A stretch of 64,000 bases of DNA from Tetmemena sp. SeJ-2015 (GCA_027382625.1 JAJKFJ010021903.1:1-64000), one strand, 5' to 3'; positions 10,754-24,289 are shown, numbered from the stretch's first letter. Notes: a model not told the origin generated them from the sequence alone. Translations and numbers: made by a program.

Positions 10754-11500
10754 TCATTCTTAATCCCTATCTAAGATTATATCTTCTTCATATTCATCTC
10801 TATACCTCTCCCACTCTTCATCTCAAATTATTTAAAGATTTGAGGGAAGGTAAAAATATTTATAATCTCTGTTGGTAGAGACAGAGACTACCTCGCTATT
10901 GATAGAGTACTTATAAACCTAGCTTCTTTAAGTAAAACGACGCTTTTACTATTCTTTCTAAGCCTAGTTTTACAGTTGCTACTTTTGAAAAATCAAACTC
11001 TTAGCAGAGAAATCTATAGACCATTATATTGAAGTTAAATTTAAATGAAGAATCTGCTGTGACTTGCCTTTGTGGAGGAGAAGCTTCTTTTATATTTTAA
11101 AGTTATTTATCTGTTTGGGAACTGATCATATATGTATTTCTATTCTTTTGCGCCTTACTTTTTCAGTTTAGATTCTTCCTCATTTTAGTAAATACACTCT
11201 AACAGACAACAATTAATTGAATGACTCGCACATGATCAAGTGTTTACATTTTAGACTTTTGTGGTTAGTCTTGGAATGATGCAGTTTATCCTTCGTCTTG
11301 AGATTGTAAAAAACGAAATATAATGACAAATAATGACAAAAGATTTTCGTTATACTACTATCATGAGGACTAACAGATTAACTCTTATGATGTGCCGCCC
11401 CTTGGTTTGTTGATTATAAAATTTATGCTGATTAGAAAAAGTTGAATTATTCTTTGATCTCTTGTGCTTGACGCTTATTTGCATTCCATTCACTTCAAAT
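10754..11500 (-). CDS. Cytoplasmic tail of the neighbouring membrane protein or a separate small gene
   Basis: Coding-like minus-strand blocks include EEIKELRWKLQMKESDLVQR (about 11575-11515), NEEESKLKKQGAKEQKYIYD, SAKSLIFQKQQLQNQAQKE, YKYSINSEVVSVSTNRDYKY and DEEWERYRDEYEEDIILDRD, ending QE and TGA at 10754-10756. An in-frame TGA precedes DEEWERY. The charged, Gln-rich composition would suit a cytoplasmic tail. Whether this continues the gene at 11513-18606 (which has its own candidate stop) or is a separate gene is not settled by the sequence. Confidence 0.35.
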
Positions 11501-11512
11501 CGCTAAACTAAA

Positions 11513-14500
11513 TCACTTTCCTTCATCTAAAGTTTCCATCTCAACTCTTTTATCTCTTCTCTATTAAGTTGAGTTGCGGGTTTATATTCCTATGCTAAAA
11601 TCCTCCTCTTCTACCTAAGGGATCGAAGAAACCATAGATTCAAAGTTTGTGAGATTTTTAATGCCTAGTTCTTGATGCTTCGTTCTCTGCGTTTGCTTCT
11701 TACGCCTAGGAGACTTATTTGCTCCGTGGAGGCAGCACCGGTTTATTAAGACTATCCCCAGAGAGAGGAAGATTAAAAAAAGAAATATTCATTCTTACAA
11801 TGATAAAGATGATGATCAAATAAGAGATTCCTCTAAAATATGGATTATCTATTTGCAGTCCTTGCCTGAAATTAAGCATTAAATTTACTCTAGAAGCTAA
11901 TTTAAATTTCTTATATACAATAATACTAGCTTAATCTGACTATGATGAAAAGTTTGTCTTCGCAGATAGCTGAACTATGAACTGGTTGAATTAGAAAGGA
12001 CCATTTTCAAGGGCCTCACTTTAAAACTTAAAAGCCTTGTTCGTATAGTTCTAAAAATCAACTGTGATTGATGGCCTTGTATTGATTCTGAAAACAAAAA
12101 GCTGATTATCGCACATCAAGCTCACAGCAATCATGTCTGAATTGCTTGAGGCCAGATCTTAGCTCTGTAAAAGTGAGTTGCAAGTTTTGTAATTACCCAC
12201 AGGTATCAAGTTCATGAGTTTATTAGTGCTCTTTGCATAGTATGATATCGAAGCAAGATAGAGAGTATTTTTATTTCGAGTTTAGTCAAGAAAGTTTTTT
12301 ACTAGGAAAGCGTATCCATACTTGTTCTGCGCTATCTCGTTGTTGTAGACGTTCATGGTCTTTCTAATAATTTGTCGATGAACGACAGTGAATTTATGCT
12401 ACTAGTACATAAAAATATAGGGCGATTCTTTGAGTGAATTTATATGTTCCATTAGAAAGCTTGTAGTTTGCTTGGTCCCGTAAATCCTCTGCAAAAGTGT
12501 ATACGTAAATTCCGAAATTCGTAATTATGTGGAGAGTTTGGCTTGACTCCTCAATAACATGATAGACTATAAGTTGAGGTATATCCAGCAGCATTTGCTA
12601 ATAAAAATCATCCTCTTTGGTTAAATCAATCTCAAAGACCAACTTTCTTTGAACTGTATCGTAAAATAGCACTCCTGTTTCACTATCCACAACTAGAACT
12701 AGGCTCGAGGTCTCTAGACTTGCGATCTCTAAAAATTAAAAAGGAGCATAGATAAGATCTAAGTGGTTTTAAAGGTGTTCCTATTTTCAGTAAGACTAGT
12801 TATCCACTGATTGTCAACAATTTCAATACTTAGCACATACGCATTTACTTTCACTCCAATGAAGAACATAATGTTAGTGAAGGAATCCGGAATTTCACAT
12901 GAGATAACTATTTCATAATAATTTAAAGTTCTAAATTAAATCCGCTTAATACTGCAAAGATTAGTTATAATATGAGATAACTATAGCGATTGCGTAATTT
13001 TGAAAGTCTTCTGAAATTTGAACAAATTATGAGGATTTTATGTCTATGACGGGGTATACTATCTTTAAATGGTTATTTAACGGATTGATTTATTTAATAA
13101 GCACTCATGCATTTACAATGATTGATATTAATAATGCCCACTGCACCAAACGCATCCCTTTCGTCCTACTCAACCAATCAATCATAAATTAGAAATTGAA
13201 ATTCTTAAGTTAGAGCAATTTAAATACATATGGAATGATATCTCTGCTAGCTTTAGAATCCTCACTCCATCTACCATGCACTGGTATACGTAATTAAAAT
13301 ACAAGGTAAAATAATACTTTATGATATAAAATACGACTTGATAAAATTTGAGATTTTAGAAGGCTTCATATTCAAAAATGTTGATGAATTCATCTAGCTC
13401 GCACCCAAAACTTGCAGCAAAAGAGCCGGATTGTAATTCTTCTAAAGGTTAAAAATGTAAAATTAAGTGAAAAGTGGAACAATATTTATATTACTATTGT
13501 GATGATAAAAATCTGAAGCTAAATCAGAAGTTTAAGAGTCTTTGGGGAATGCAAGAAGATGCCAGTCATAGAGAGAGTCAATCATGAAGAAATACTTCCA
13601 AATGATGAAAGTTTTAATTGACTGCCTTTCCCTGGTCACAAATTATATTTACTCTAATGAAATTAAAAATTGCAAATTCTACATAGAACTCAAACTGCTC
13701 TGATTAAGATTAGTCTACGATAGCATCATCACACCTCTTTAATTACCACTATTAAGATAAATGAATTATATCTCTGCTATTCGCCTTCTAGATCGTTGTA
13801 GGTACACGCAAATGAATAGTTGAGACTGAAACCGTTGAAATAGTCTTGCAATAGTATTATTACATTCTCAGAGGTATATTTCTCAGCCTCAAATGATACG
13901 TTCTTCCATTCAATAATATTTTCAATACTATATGTGCTTGCAATCAGCCCTTAGTAATCAAATATACTTAAAAGAGTACACCTCAGCTAAATTTATATAG
14001 TTCTCAGTAAATACTCTGAGTGTTAGCGAGTTTTGTAAGCTAACGGATTGGTTTAAAAATATAATTTGATATTGGGAGCCATAGGGGTTTGTGCTCGTTA
14101 AATTAAGCTATGCAATCATACCCATTTTGTCTTTCCTTGAGTTAGTAAGATTTCAATATAAATTGAAAACTTAAGCAGTTCTATTATTGTAATCATTCTA
14201 TAATTTTAAGATAGGAGTCTCCAGCTTTGAGGCAAGCATTGTTCAATTCTGAGCGATCATCCTGATTAGAGGTAGCTCTAATGAAATTGAAAAGATCAAC
14301 TGTAAACATGGAGATAGTGTCCTCTGAGGTACAAACGAGTCTATACTAAGTTCCTTCTTTGTAGAGCTGAATTTGAGACTGATTTTTACCCTGGAAAGTA
14401 TTGGTTACATCTATAGAGTAGGCGAGTATGTTGTGCTGTCTATCACTACTCAGATCATATATCAGTACCTAATACTACCAGTCCATATTCTCATCTTGCG

Positions 14501-17500
14501 ATCTCAAAAGCAAAGCCAGGAGTTAAAAATACACTTGTCATTATATTCGCTTGTATATTTTTGAAATATGAAGTTTTTCTTCAAAAAAGGATCTCGCCAC
14601 CCACCCTGGCAAATCTGGATTGAGTGTGAGCTTGTAACTACTGAATTGGGCATATTTTGGCAAACTCATTCTGTATTTGACATAGATTTCATCTTCCACT
14701 GAGTACATATCAGTTCGCTAACTTGAGAAAAACACCATCAGGTATTTGCTTTTGTAGAGATCGAAGCTGATAATGTTCTCGCCAGGGTAGATTATCAAAT
14801 CCACGTTCTTTATCCAGGAAAGTCGATATCCATTAGATGTTGTCACCATCTAAAGAAAATTTTACAAAAATGGGAAACTTACAAAGAGCATGCAAATATA
14901 TTTCAAATTTTTTTAATTTAATGCATTATAATATAAGCATGCCTATTTGATCATTCAAGTTTAAGGTGAAGACTACGCTTTAAGTGACAATCGCTTGTCT
15001 TATGGAGGAAGAGGAATTTTAATTGATGGTTGGCTCTTTAATTGTTAGTGTTAGTATGAGCTTTTCGAAATCCATCTCAAAAACTAAACTTAATAATTTT
15101 TAGATTACTAAAATAAACAACTTTAGATTTAAGTTTGAAATGATGAAGATTTGAGTTTACTAGAGGCTGATTATTTTCTATAATGGCATCGAATAACAAG
15201 AGGCCTCTGTTGTTGTAAGGATCGTAGTAGACATCATAGATGTTTAAAATATCATATCTCATCTAGATTTGATTAGATGTTCTCATAAGTGAGGTATTTA
15301 TAATCTTCAAACAGGCTCAATATTAAATGAGATATATTTTTAAATTAAAATTTTAATAAATAGCTCACATGGGACGAGTTCTGCCAAATTATAGCATAAA
15401 GTATTAAGATAATGAATTTTGATTTCTCTAAAATTATGGCGCTTTCAGTAACGTAGAAGAAATGCACGTCTATGTTTATTTAAAGATTATCAAATGAATG
15501 ATGAAATATAGAACTTGTCTATGGTGCCATTTATGTAATTAGATTTGCTGTGTGAGAGGAAGAAGAGTGCCCGATCATCGAGGTCAAAGGTATAGGCGAT
15601 AAAATCTGAGAATGGGAATTAAATCTAAGCTGTCTGCTAAAGCTCTTGAGTATCTTGGTTCATAATTAAAAATTAGATATAAATACATTTTATAGAGAAT
15701 GGTTAATGATGTAGGAGCTAATTGCGTTTATTTTCTCTTCTATGCAAATGAGCAGTATTTCAGGAATTGAATCTGTGAACTTATCTGAAGAAGGAAAAAT
15801 TTAGAAGAATATAATTATAGAATAGAAAAGAAATTGTAACTACTTTAACTCTTTTTTTGGTTTTTAAATATTTACTGGCTTTTTTTAAAACGAGAGTTAT
15901 TTTATCTTAATTTTTTTAAAGCTTAACTTTGGTTCTATAATAATTATGTTTAAAATATTAATTTCACATTGTTAAAGAGTAAAAATTTAGTTGACCGCAC
16001 AAAAATGAGAGGAGGAGTTTAAGGTTTTAAGGAATTTGTTATTCTAATTGGCCATTTTGAAAAAGCACTGGGGGGAATTGCAATTTGGTTTCTTTAATTA
16101 AAAAAGTATTAAATGATGGCCAAAGCTATAGTAAACATTTTAATTCTCTTTGAGATTAGCGATAGAGTAGTCAGGCCCGTAGAAGAGAGTAGTAAGTCTC
16201 ATCTTGAAATTAGGGTCTCCACAGCTGTAAAATACATCCATCTCATTTCTGTTATCCCCTGCCAGCAAGTAGTCACTCCTAAAGATCGAAGTGTTATTCT
16301 CCCCTATGAATGTCACATTGAAAATGAAGGAGTCGTTCTTAAAGCGAGAATTGAAAACTGTCAGCTGACATTGGAAAATATTATCCTAATAGTGAGATAA
16401 GAGGCTTGAGTCACTGGCATCGAAAATTATTTGCCACTCATCGAAATTGACCAGCATCACTTTCTCATCATCTCTGACAAGGTTTAAGTTGAAGAAGTAG
16501 CTTGGGAAGGTTGCAAAATTAGGAACCCAGTGCTTATCTAGGAAGAAATCAATAAATAGGATGAGATAAATTAAAAAAAGCTGAATCGTATTTAGCTACC
16601 TCAAATCGGTTAGATCTCCTGTCATAAAAGCGGAGAAAACACTTCTAAGTCTCAATATCTCGCATGAGATGACTATCACATTAAAATTGACAGCTAGGCA
16701 ATTCGTTCCGATGTGTGTGGGCTAGTCATTTAAAGCTGTGTATATCTTGTGAGTCAAAAGATTTTTGTAAAGCCTTGTATCTATTTCTATGACAGAAGCA
16801 GGATAGGAGGTAGCTATATAGAAGAAATCTGGGTTTACTGGTGGTTGGTAAAAGCCGATCGCATTTTGAACATAGGTGAAAGTGGCGTTCACACCAGAGC
16901 AGTTTATTAAATTGACTCTTTCTGGATCGACTGGATTAAAAAGCAAGTAATTGTCAAAGAAGCAATTCACCACCACATCTTCAAAAGCAAACACCATCGT
17001 CATTTTGGTGTTGTTGAATACATAGAAGTCAATCAAAATTTATAAAAGAACCTTATTTATAGCCTTTCATTTTTATATTCAATCATTTATTTCGTCGAGA
17101 AATCTTTTGAGAAGACGATCTTTTGCTTCACTTGATAAGATTCATTTAATTCAAGCAAAATTTAATCAAGTTTATTGATAGTACTTAAAAACCTGATCGT
17201 CAGTAAGAAAGACAGCAGGCTTTACATTCGTGAGACCTTTGAAAAGCTATAAATCTTCAATTAATCTAGTCTCATCAAACATGACAAACTAAGGCCTCTC
17301 ATAGCGATACTGCTTCGTAAAATCAGTGTACCCGTGCGTCATTGAAAGAAAGACCGGCCTATTATATAACGTAGGAGAGTCATACTCATAACCAAAAATC
17401 CTGACGCCTATCTAACTCTCTTAATTAAAAGTTGTCTGATTCATGAGGATATAGTTTATTGTGCAGTTACTTTAGAAGGCGTTAAATACTATTACATGCA

Positions 17501-18606
17501 CATGCTCTTTCCTCAAGAAGTTATAAGTGGCTTTGGAGTCTTTGCCTTTCTTCTCATAGACGCGTCTCGTGCAGAATATATAGAGCATATATCTGGAATA
17601 CTTAAAGCTGGAAATGGTCAAACTTATTTTATTGATATGTATTCCAATTAAGTGATTTTAAGATGGAATATTTTTGAATAACTCTGGATTTATATTATTT
17701 TAATGATGGAAATGTAAAGCAAATCCTGACAGTCAGAGTTGACGTAGTTGATATCCAGCTGCTTTTGATAAACGAGATCCATCTGGTTGCTTGCTATCTG
17801 TGATAGATTATAGCAGTATAGATTTAGTTCTCTATCAACAACAAAGTAAACTTTAAATTATTTCATCATCATCATAATCTTCTTCTTTAATTCATAATGA
17901 AAGAGGAACATATTGCGACCATCATCACTGGAAGCAGTAATTGAGGTACGTGGGGAAGCTTCATGAGGGATTTAAGACTGCGGTAACTTGCTGACGTCGG
18001 GTCTATATAATTCTGATATGGATTCATGTACTGTTTAGAAATAAGCTTGATAGGTTGGTCCATTTTAATGAGTCTGTCAGTGTCGTTCTACCCAAATTGC
18101 TCCACCAGATAATATAAAGTGAGAATCTAAATTATAATAAGATAATTTTAAAGATTGATTTCGATTTTATCTTAAGAGTAACCCATTTGTGATAAAGTAG
18201 TGTTTGCATAGTCCATGTAAGTTTGGTTAATATAGTTTTACTTGAAGTTCAGATTCTCACACTGAAGAGAAAATAGAAAAAAATAATTGACTCAAGTAAT
18301 TTTAAAGAGTGTAGTTTAAAAGCGTTCCTGCGAAGAAATCTTTCATGTATACTATGCGAGTCTCATGCTCCTCCACTACAAAGAATCATAACAAATTAAA
18401 AATAAGTAATGATCATAAACAAAAAAATTTCATTTGCTTTTAAAGAAGACCATTTTCTATTTGAGATAGAGCTTCTCCTCTGCAGATGTAAAGTTTTGAA
18501 AAGTTATATCCTCCTCTGACTAGATGAGAGCAACCCTCTGTGTGGACAAAACAATTATCACAAGAAAGATTTTAAGAAGAAAGTATTAGTTGACCTTATT
18601 TAGCAT
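11513..18606 (-). CDS. Large single-pass membrane protein with propeller-like ectodomain
   Basis: ATG at 18606 begins a clear signal peptide (MLNKVNQYFLLKIFLVIIVL) followed by SEEDITFQNFTSAEEKLYL. Many exons follow. Several resemble beta-propeller strands: VYFVVDRELNLYCYNLSQ (about 17830), SSDDGRNMFLFHYE (17930), FYIATSYPASVIEIDT (16800), LVLVVDSETGVLFYDT (12700) and IITNFGIYVYTF (12520). Near 11790 ISYLIIIFII looks like a membrane span, followed by a basic tail (KSPRRKKQTQRTK) and a candidate TGA at 11513-11515. N-glycosylation sequons are frequent. Function is unknown; a surface role is inferred. Introns and IESs cannot be told apart here, and an abnormal stretch interrupts it at 15850-16090. 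Confidence 0.5.
15850..16090. other. Homopolymer-rich island inside the large membrane-protein gene
   Basis: T and A runs and a GGGGGG run occur without coding signal. The character matches 9866-10210 and the islands listed later, so assembly gap filling is the likely cause. Confidence 0.45.
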
Positions 18607-18822
18607 TGTTAACTTTCTGCTTTATAATTATTTATTTTCTTTCTTGCAGAAAGCTCTTTTCATTAAGATAAAGTAGGGTTTATAATTATTATTTTTGTAA
18701 TCTGAAGATATATTTACAGTGACCAAGTGAGAAAAAAAATATATTTTATTTATATTCCTTGAGAGACTAGATTTCAAAAATAGTTTAAGGAAATTAAATT
18801 TGGATGAAGATTTAGTGATATT

Positions 18823-21800
18823 TCAGCCCATGAGAGCTATTTGAAGTACTTTGGCAGCTATGTTTTAAATTTCTTATAAATAATTGTCCAACTAGTGAGA
18901 GCTGACTCTAAATCCTTTCTCTTTCGAACTTTCAGCAGTTAAATTTTAATTCTGATCTTTTAGTAAATTCTATTTGAGAAATCTTTCCAACCAGAGGATG
19001 ATCTCCTCGTTCAGAATTAATCAACCATATTAATTTAAGATCAATAGAGTTTACTATAATTTAGAATTTTGCTTTCTCCCTTACTAGACTTCATTTGAAG
19101 TGAGGTATTTAAGCACCTCTTCCACTAAGTCTTGGAGAGTCATTGTCCCAATCAGCACCTTAATGATATCTGCAATCTTAATTTTAATTGATACTTTTCA
19201 ATAAATTCAGATGAATTAAATTAAAAATTAAGAGTGTAAATTAATGCAAGTACGAGATCTTCGAGGTACTTAACTAGGATCTTAATGACTGCTTCACTTT
19301 TGTAGTCAGGCACCAAGTTCAGGATCAAGTACTTGTCATACAGATTCACTTTGAAAGTGCTAAGTAAACAAAAAACAAGAAGCCATTTAGATTATTTGTT
19401 GCTGATACTGCTCAGAATATTTTCAGGCACCCATTAAAAGAAAGTATCTGGAATAAAAATACGCAAATTATTATTAAATAAGATTATATTTGAATAGTGA
19501 CTTTCTCCCTGCCATTATAATCCTTGAGTATTATTGGTTTTTGGATATTGTTCCAGTTGTCCATGAACACTTGATTGTCAAATGTGAAAGGAGGATTCTC
19601 TGGTGAGGTAAGAATGTATCTCTTACGGCTGCATGTCGTAAATTTAGAAGTGCAGTTCCTTGTTTTCAAAACAATATATAATATAAGTTGGAATCACTAG
19701 AAAACCAGAATTAGTTTATCACTGAAAGTTTAGGAAATTTATTTGAAAGGCAGTGTAAAAGCTTGATTGAATTTAACAAAAGATATAGTAATTCTTTGTA
19801 GAAAAATTATAATTCTGAAAATCACAAAATAATCTGCAGAATTGAACTGATTCAAAGGATGATCTAAAAAATATATTTGCTTCTGATTTCAGCAGCATCT
19901 ATATATTTACAAAGTCAAGTTTGTTTAATTTTGATTTGAAATATTTATTTTCAAGTCTCAACTACCAAGTAAATATGTTAAAATTTGAAACTTACATTGA
20001 CGTAGAGAAGATCAATTTCGACTGTTATGGTTATATTAGAGGTTTGGATTTGCCCTGTGGAATTATCGATGATAGATATTAGCATCTCTGCACTCAAGTT
20101 ATCTACAGAGGGTTAGCCAATTTATTTATAAGATGGTATTTATTGACTTACCTTTGATGTAGATCCTCCCAGTGTTGATATTAAAGTCGCCTATGCTAAG
20201 AATCTTGGAGTAGAATTTGCATCGCTTGCCTTTTCCGTAAGCTTTTGTGATATCTATCTATTAGATATTTTAAATTAATTGTTATGATTCCAGGAAGCCA
20301 AGATTCAAGTAGATCGGTGATGCAGTCAGCCTAAGCAGGGAGCTTAGTATTTGGATCTATGTAAAGAACGAAGTCCTCACTTATCAAGTAAGGACTTTTC
20401 TTTCCATACTCACTCACATTGTAAACTATTGCCTCAATCAAGTTATAATGAATATTAATTAAATGAATAACAATTGTGTAATAGGTATGCGAGCTTATTA
20501 ACTACGTTTTCAGAAACTATAAACTGCATGTCATCTCCGTTTACATCTACGATGGGCAGATAAGCATCATTGTCTTGGTCATCTGCAGTACTGAAGCTGA
20601 TATTTGTGCCCTTGATTGTAGCATTAAGATCGTGGACACCAGCCACATAGCTCGCCATAATGATAGGATTCTAAGTGAGCTTAGAGGAGGACCAAGAGCT
20701 ACTGGAGTAGAGGTAGTCATTCTCTGTAATGTTTGGCTTTGTAAACTTGCTCACTATAGTTATGTCATCTGTTTGAATCACCAGCTCGGATGACAATCTT
20801 GCTATAGCTACAATATAAAAGACTTCAAAGCATGATCATGCCATTATAAATAAAGCTTAGTGTAACTTTTCTATGAACTCCTTGTTTTCAATAGCAATGC
20901 TGGATGAATCCTGGAACATCAGATTAAAAGATAGGGAGGGAATTAAGTAATATTCATCAGATTCTTGAGGTTGATAATTGTGCCTTGCACCGTCTTAATG
21001 AAGTCGCAGGACTCAGTGCGATTGAAACCGATCTCAATGTTGTTAGGTGGTAAGTTCAAGCTCAGAGATGGAATGTAAAGGTTTATGTTAATGTAAACTA
21101 TCGAAATATAAATCATAGATTCATGTCCCCAGAGTCAGAGATATTCATTTTTGAACTGACTGACATACTCATATCAGTGATGTTTATTGTGGACCTGTAT
21201 ACCTTAAAATGAAAGCAAATATTTTTTTTAAAAAGTAATAACCTAGTTTTGTATGTCTGCCTTATCGAACATAGGCATCTGACCATTAGAAACAAGTCCA
21301 CTGAAGTCGAAGTGAACATTGAACTCTGTTCTGAGTTGCAGTTTGTAAATGTAATACTTCAGATTCTGGATAGATTCAATCAAGTAGATTCCAGTTGCCT
21401 CACCTTAAATAACTTCGCAAAATATTTCATACAGAATATAATATCTAATGATTGATTTGAATTAAAACCTTAAGTTGCGTATTCAAGCTGAGTGACGTTG
21501 ATGTCTGTAATACGCACTTTGATGAACACACTTTCATTTTGAGGCCTGCCCTTCAGGTGATAGAGATATACAGGAATTGCAGGCAAGCTTATCTGCTATA
21601 GTAGACCCAACCGCACATGATCAAATATTGAGGGCAGTAAACCTTGCAGCACACCCTCGTAAAACTATTTGGGAATTTTATGATTGAAATTGTATCCTAA
21701 TAAATTTTCACAATGAAAGAATTTGAAATCCTTGGTCTTACCTTGTCTTTTAATTAAATTAAAGAAATTATTTAACTATCTCTTCCAAACTTAAAATTTT

Positions 21801-21926
21801 GTCTTATAGTGTAACTATACAATCGGACTTCACATACTGCATGTTTGTTTATTGCTTTGCAGAAGTGGCGCAAAGTGTCTGCTGCAAATACAACAAAATA
21901 AGTTAAAGTACTAAGACCAGTCTCAT
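18823..21926 (-). CDS. Secreted protein, possibly BPI/LBP-like lipid-binding fold
   Basis: ATG at 21926 starts a strong signal peptide (MRLVLVLQLILLYLQQTLCA). Exons read FYEGVLQGLLPSIFDHVRLG, ISLPAIPVYLYHLKGR, VFIKVRITDINVTQLEY, YYIYKLQLRTEFNVHFDFSG, SLSLNLPPNNIEIGFN, IMASYVAGVHDLNATIKG, DFNINTGRIYIK, LEDLV and IIKVLIGTMTLQDLVEEVLK, ending KVLQIALMG with TGA at 18823-18825. The alternation of short beta strands with amphipathic helices, and the early pattern around ISLPAIPVYLYHL...FDFSG, recalls the BPI/LBP family. This is a weak impression with no diagnostic motif. No membrane span was seen at the end. The gene lies 140 bp downstream of RPL7 on the same strand. Confidence 0.5.
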
Positions 21927-22066
21927 TTCAGACAATAAATAATTATTTTAAGAGAAATCTACTTCATCTAATTTCTATAAGAAGAGACCTTCATTTCTAT
22001 TAAAAGATGAGTCGCTTATTTTAATTAAAATGCTATCGGGTTGATAACTCTATTATAGGTAGCTCC

Positions 22067-23158
22067 TCAAATAAGAGGCTTTATGAAATCGTTGATTCTA
22101 TCTTGCATGAGTCCAAGGTAACCTCCCTTCTCTACCTTCACATCCTTCTTTTTGAGTTCTCTGCCGTTATCTACTCTCTTTAGCTTGCCCTTGTCACTTG
22201 GCTCTTATAAGGGAGCAAGTTGGAAAGGCCACAAGATCTGGCGCACCTCCTCAAAGTGTGAGTCCTTCTTGCTGCAGTTAACAGCTGCGTCTATCAAATC
22301 TTCTAAGCAAAAAATGTAAACAGCCTATTCCTATAAAGCAAATGATGCCATGTGCACCTAGCATCTCTTCGATGAGGTTGTTATCTGAGATGGGCAGCTT
22401 CTGTGCTTCTTTCTTGATGAAGCCTCTCTTGCGGATCAACTCATTAACAATCTGCTTGGTGGGGTATCCATAGGCCACATAGTCCTGAATAATCAGCAAC
22501 TGCTTCTGTGTCTCAGCATCTGACTTTAGCAACACTGCGTTATTCAGCTCCTTCAATCCGAGTGTTCTCAAAATCTTCTGTGCTTGAGGAGTTGTGTTGT
22601 CAGACCTAGCAAAACACATAAGGACTTCTTCGAGAAAAGGAGCGGAACGAATTTCATAGCTTAAAATGCTGAGACTTACTGCTTGACTCTGATGGCGAGG
22701 ATGAGTACGTTGGTCTTGACTTTCTCAGATGGGGCAATAGCAATCTGTTCTCCATCTACACTCTTTGCCTTCTTTTTCTATAATAAGAATGTTTAATACT
22801 TGTCCCAATCTCCTTCATGCGTTCTTACCTCTCTCTTATACTTGAGGAAGTTCTTTTGCTGCTTGTTGTAGTTGGAAATGAAGACCTCGGGCATGAGGAT
22901 TTTCTTGCCAGTGGCTTCCTGATCTAGGAGCTTCTTTTTCTTGCCAGCCTCCATGCGTTGGACTGCGCGCACATGCATCCTCTTGCGAGAGTTCTCGTCG
23001 TCTCTCTTTCTCTTCTTAAGGAGGGCCTCTGTTGATACGCTATAAACAAGAGTTAGTTCAAATAATAAATTTGAATAGAATGTTAATGTAGTAATCTTGC
23101 TTATATATAGAAGCAATCGGGGCAAGTGGGTTTGTTTGACTTACTCTAAGTTTTCCAT
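22067..23158 (-). CDS. RPL7: Ribosomal protein L7 (uL30), large subunit
   Basis: The start codon at 23158 opens a 14-nt first exon (MENLD split by an intron, 23040-23144). Then VSTEALLKKRKRDDENSRKR, the basic N-terminal extension typical of eukaryotic L7, and KVKTNVLILAIRVK follow. A second intron is at 22606-22679. The L30-type domain follows: TLGLKELNNAVLLKS, YVAYGYPTKQIVNELI, RKRGFIKKEAQKLPISDNN, LIEEMLGAHGIIC, LEDLIDAA and ILWPFQLAP, with C-terminal GGYLGLMQDRIND and TGA at 22067. Between GIIC and EDLI a 31-bp segment flanked by AAGCAAA must be removed to give the family's GIIC-x-EDLI. It is a constitutive cytoplasmic translation protein. Confidence 0.93.
22305..22335. other. IES in RPL7, 31 bp, pointer AAGCAAA
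   Basis: AAGCAAA occurs at 22305-22311 and 22336-22342. Removing one copy and the sequence between gives GIICLEDLI on the minus strand, as in other L7 proteins. There are no GT-AG borders, so it is not an intron. Confidence 0.88.
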
Positions 23159-24280
23159 GTTTAATATGCTCGCAAATTATTGTGTGTTTATTATACTTTC
23201 AACTCTCTCTTTAAGAGAAGAGATTAGTCACTCTATTAAAAAAACGAAGTGGGATAGTTTAATGGTCATTTTCTTGACTTATAGAGGAGGAACTAATAGA
23301 TTAAATTATCTTGAAAGGTGTGTTGTAGTAGACATAGAATGAAAGAGGTTTGATTACCGGTGGAGAGAGTGAGCTACTAATTACATTATAATTTACTGAG
23401 ACCCTCTTTTTAATTAAATATTAATGAGTACAAAATAAACAGGCAATCACCCAAAATATACTTTTTAAGTGAGCTAATTATTCTCTATGTGAATCTATTT
23501 TGATTAAAAAACCATTTGTAAATCTTTTTCACTAATTCGATGATTTTTAAATAATTAGTCACTACCTCTTTTGAATTGATTTATTTTGAATCTGTCATTT
23601 CAGAAATCCTAAAGATAACCTCAGTTGAGACTTTAAAATCAACAGAGAAGGGATACTGATAAAAGCATAGACATTTAAACGGATTTAAGCAGACTTGGAG
23701 GCAGCGCCCAGGCCGAATCCTATTTGCTCTACCCTCCTAAAATCAAATAAGTGAATTGGATCGTGAGTTGTAGAAATTAGATTTATCTTAATTCAAAGGC
23801 TAGAAACATCATCTATTAGAACATTGTCAGACTTTAAAGAAAAGTGGGGGTTGAGATTATAATATTATTAAACAGCAAAAGATTAGGTTTTAATTAAATA
23901 ATGACACCCATTGGTTTATCACAGATATCTATAGAGTAATCCAATTAAACATTAGGTTTTTAATTTTATCTCTAAGCATTATATTAAACACCAATCAATA
24001 TTAGTTTTAATCTCTATTATCCAATCATTGATCTCGAATCATTAAGGCCTCAATTACATCTCTAATTAAGATTTGGGGTATGATCTTATTTCTACAACCC
24101 ACGATCCAATTCACTTATTTGATTTTAATAAGTAAATTTGTAAGTCAGTTAGTACTAGTCGCATCACTTAGACTAATTCACTAATTAAGTCCTGTGAAGG
24201 AATTTCTCAGGCATTTAAGAATTTTTAAGTGTAGTCAGGAGGTTTTTTTCTACTATTCCATAAAAGATGTTTAACTCTTA
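23159..24280. other. Non-coding region with a long inverted repeat
   Basis: No convincing gene is present. The 5' flank of RPL7 is at the left edge. Positions 23739-23777 and 24088-24126 are inverted copies of one another. Confidence 0.6.
23739..24126. repeat. 39-bp inverted repeat pair, 388 bp outer span
   Basis: The left arm (23739-23777) contains AAATAAGTGAATTGGATCG. The right arm (24088-24126) is its reverse complement with one mismatch (GTGAGTTG versus GTGGGTTG). The loop has no ORF. No target duplication is visible outside the arms. It could be a small inverted-repeat element, or the trace of an inversion. Confidence 0.8.
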
Positions 24281-24289
24281 AACTTTACA

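Noticed and set aside
23097..23342. Plus-strand ORF over the RPL7 5' end
   Set aside because: It overlaps the RPL7 first exon and intron on the other strand and continues into AT-rich flank with no conserved feature.
23690..23740. GC-richer patch considered as a tRNA gene
   Set aside because: No cloverleaf or TTC/CCA-proximal box pattern could be folded by eye.
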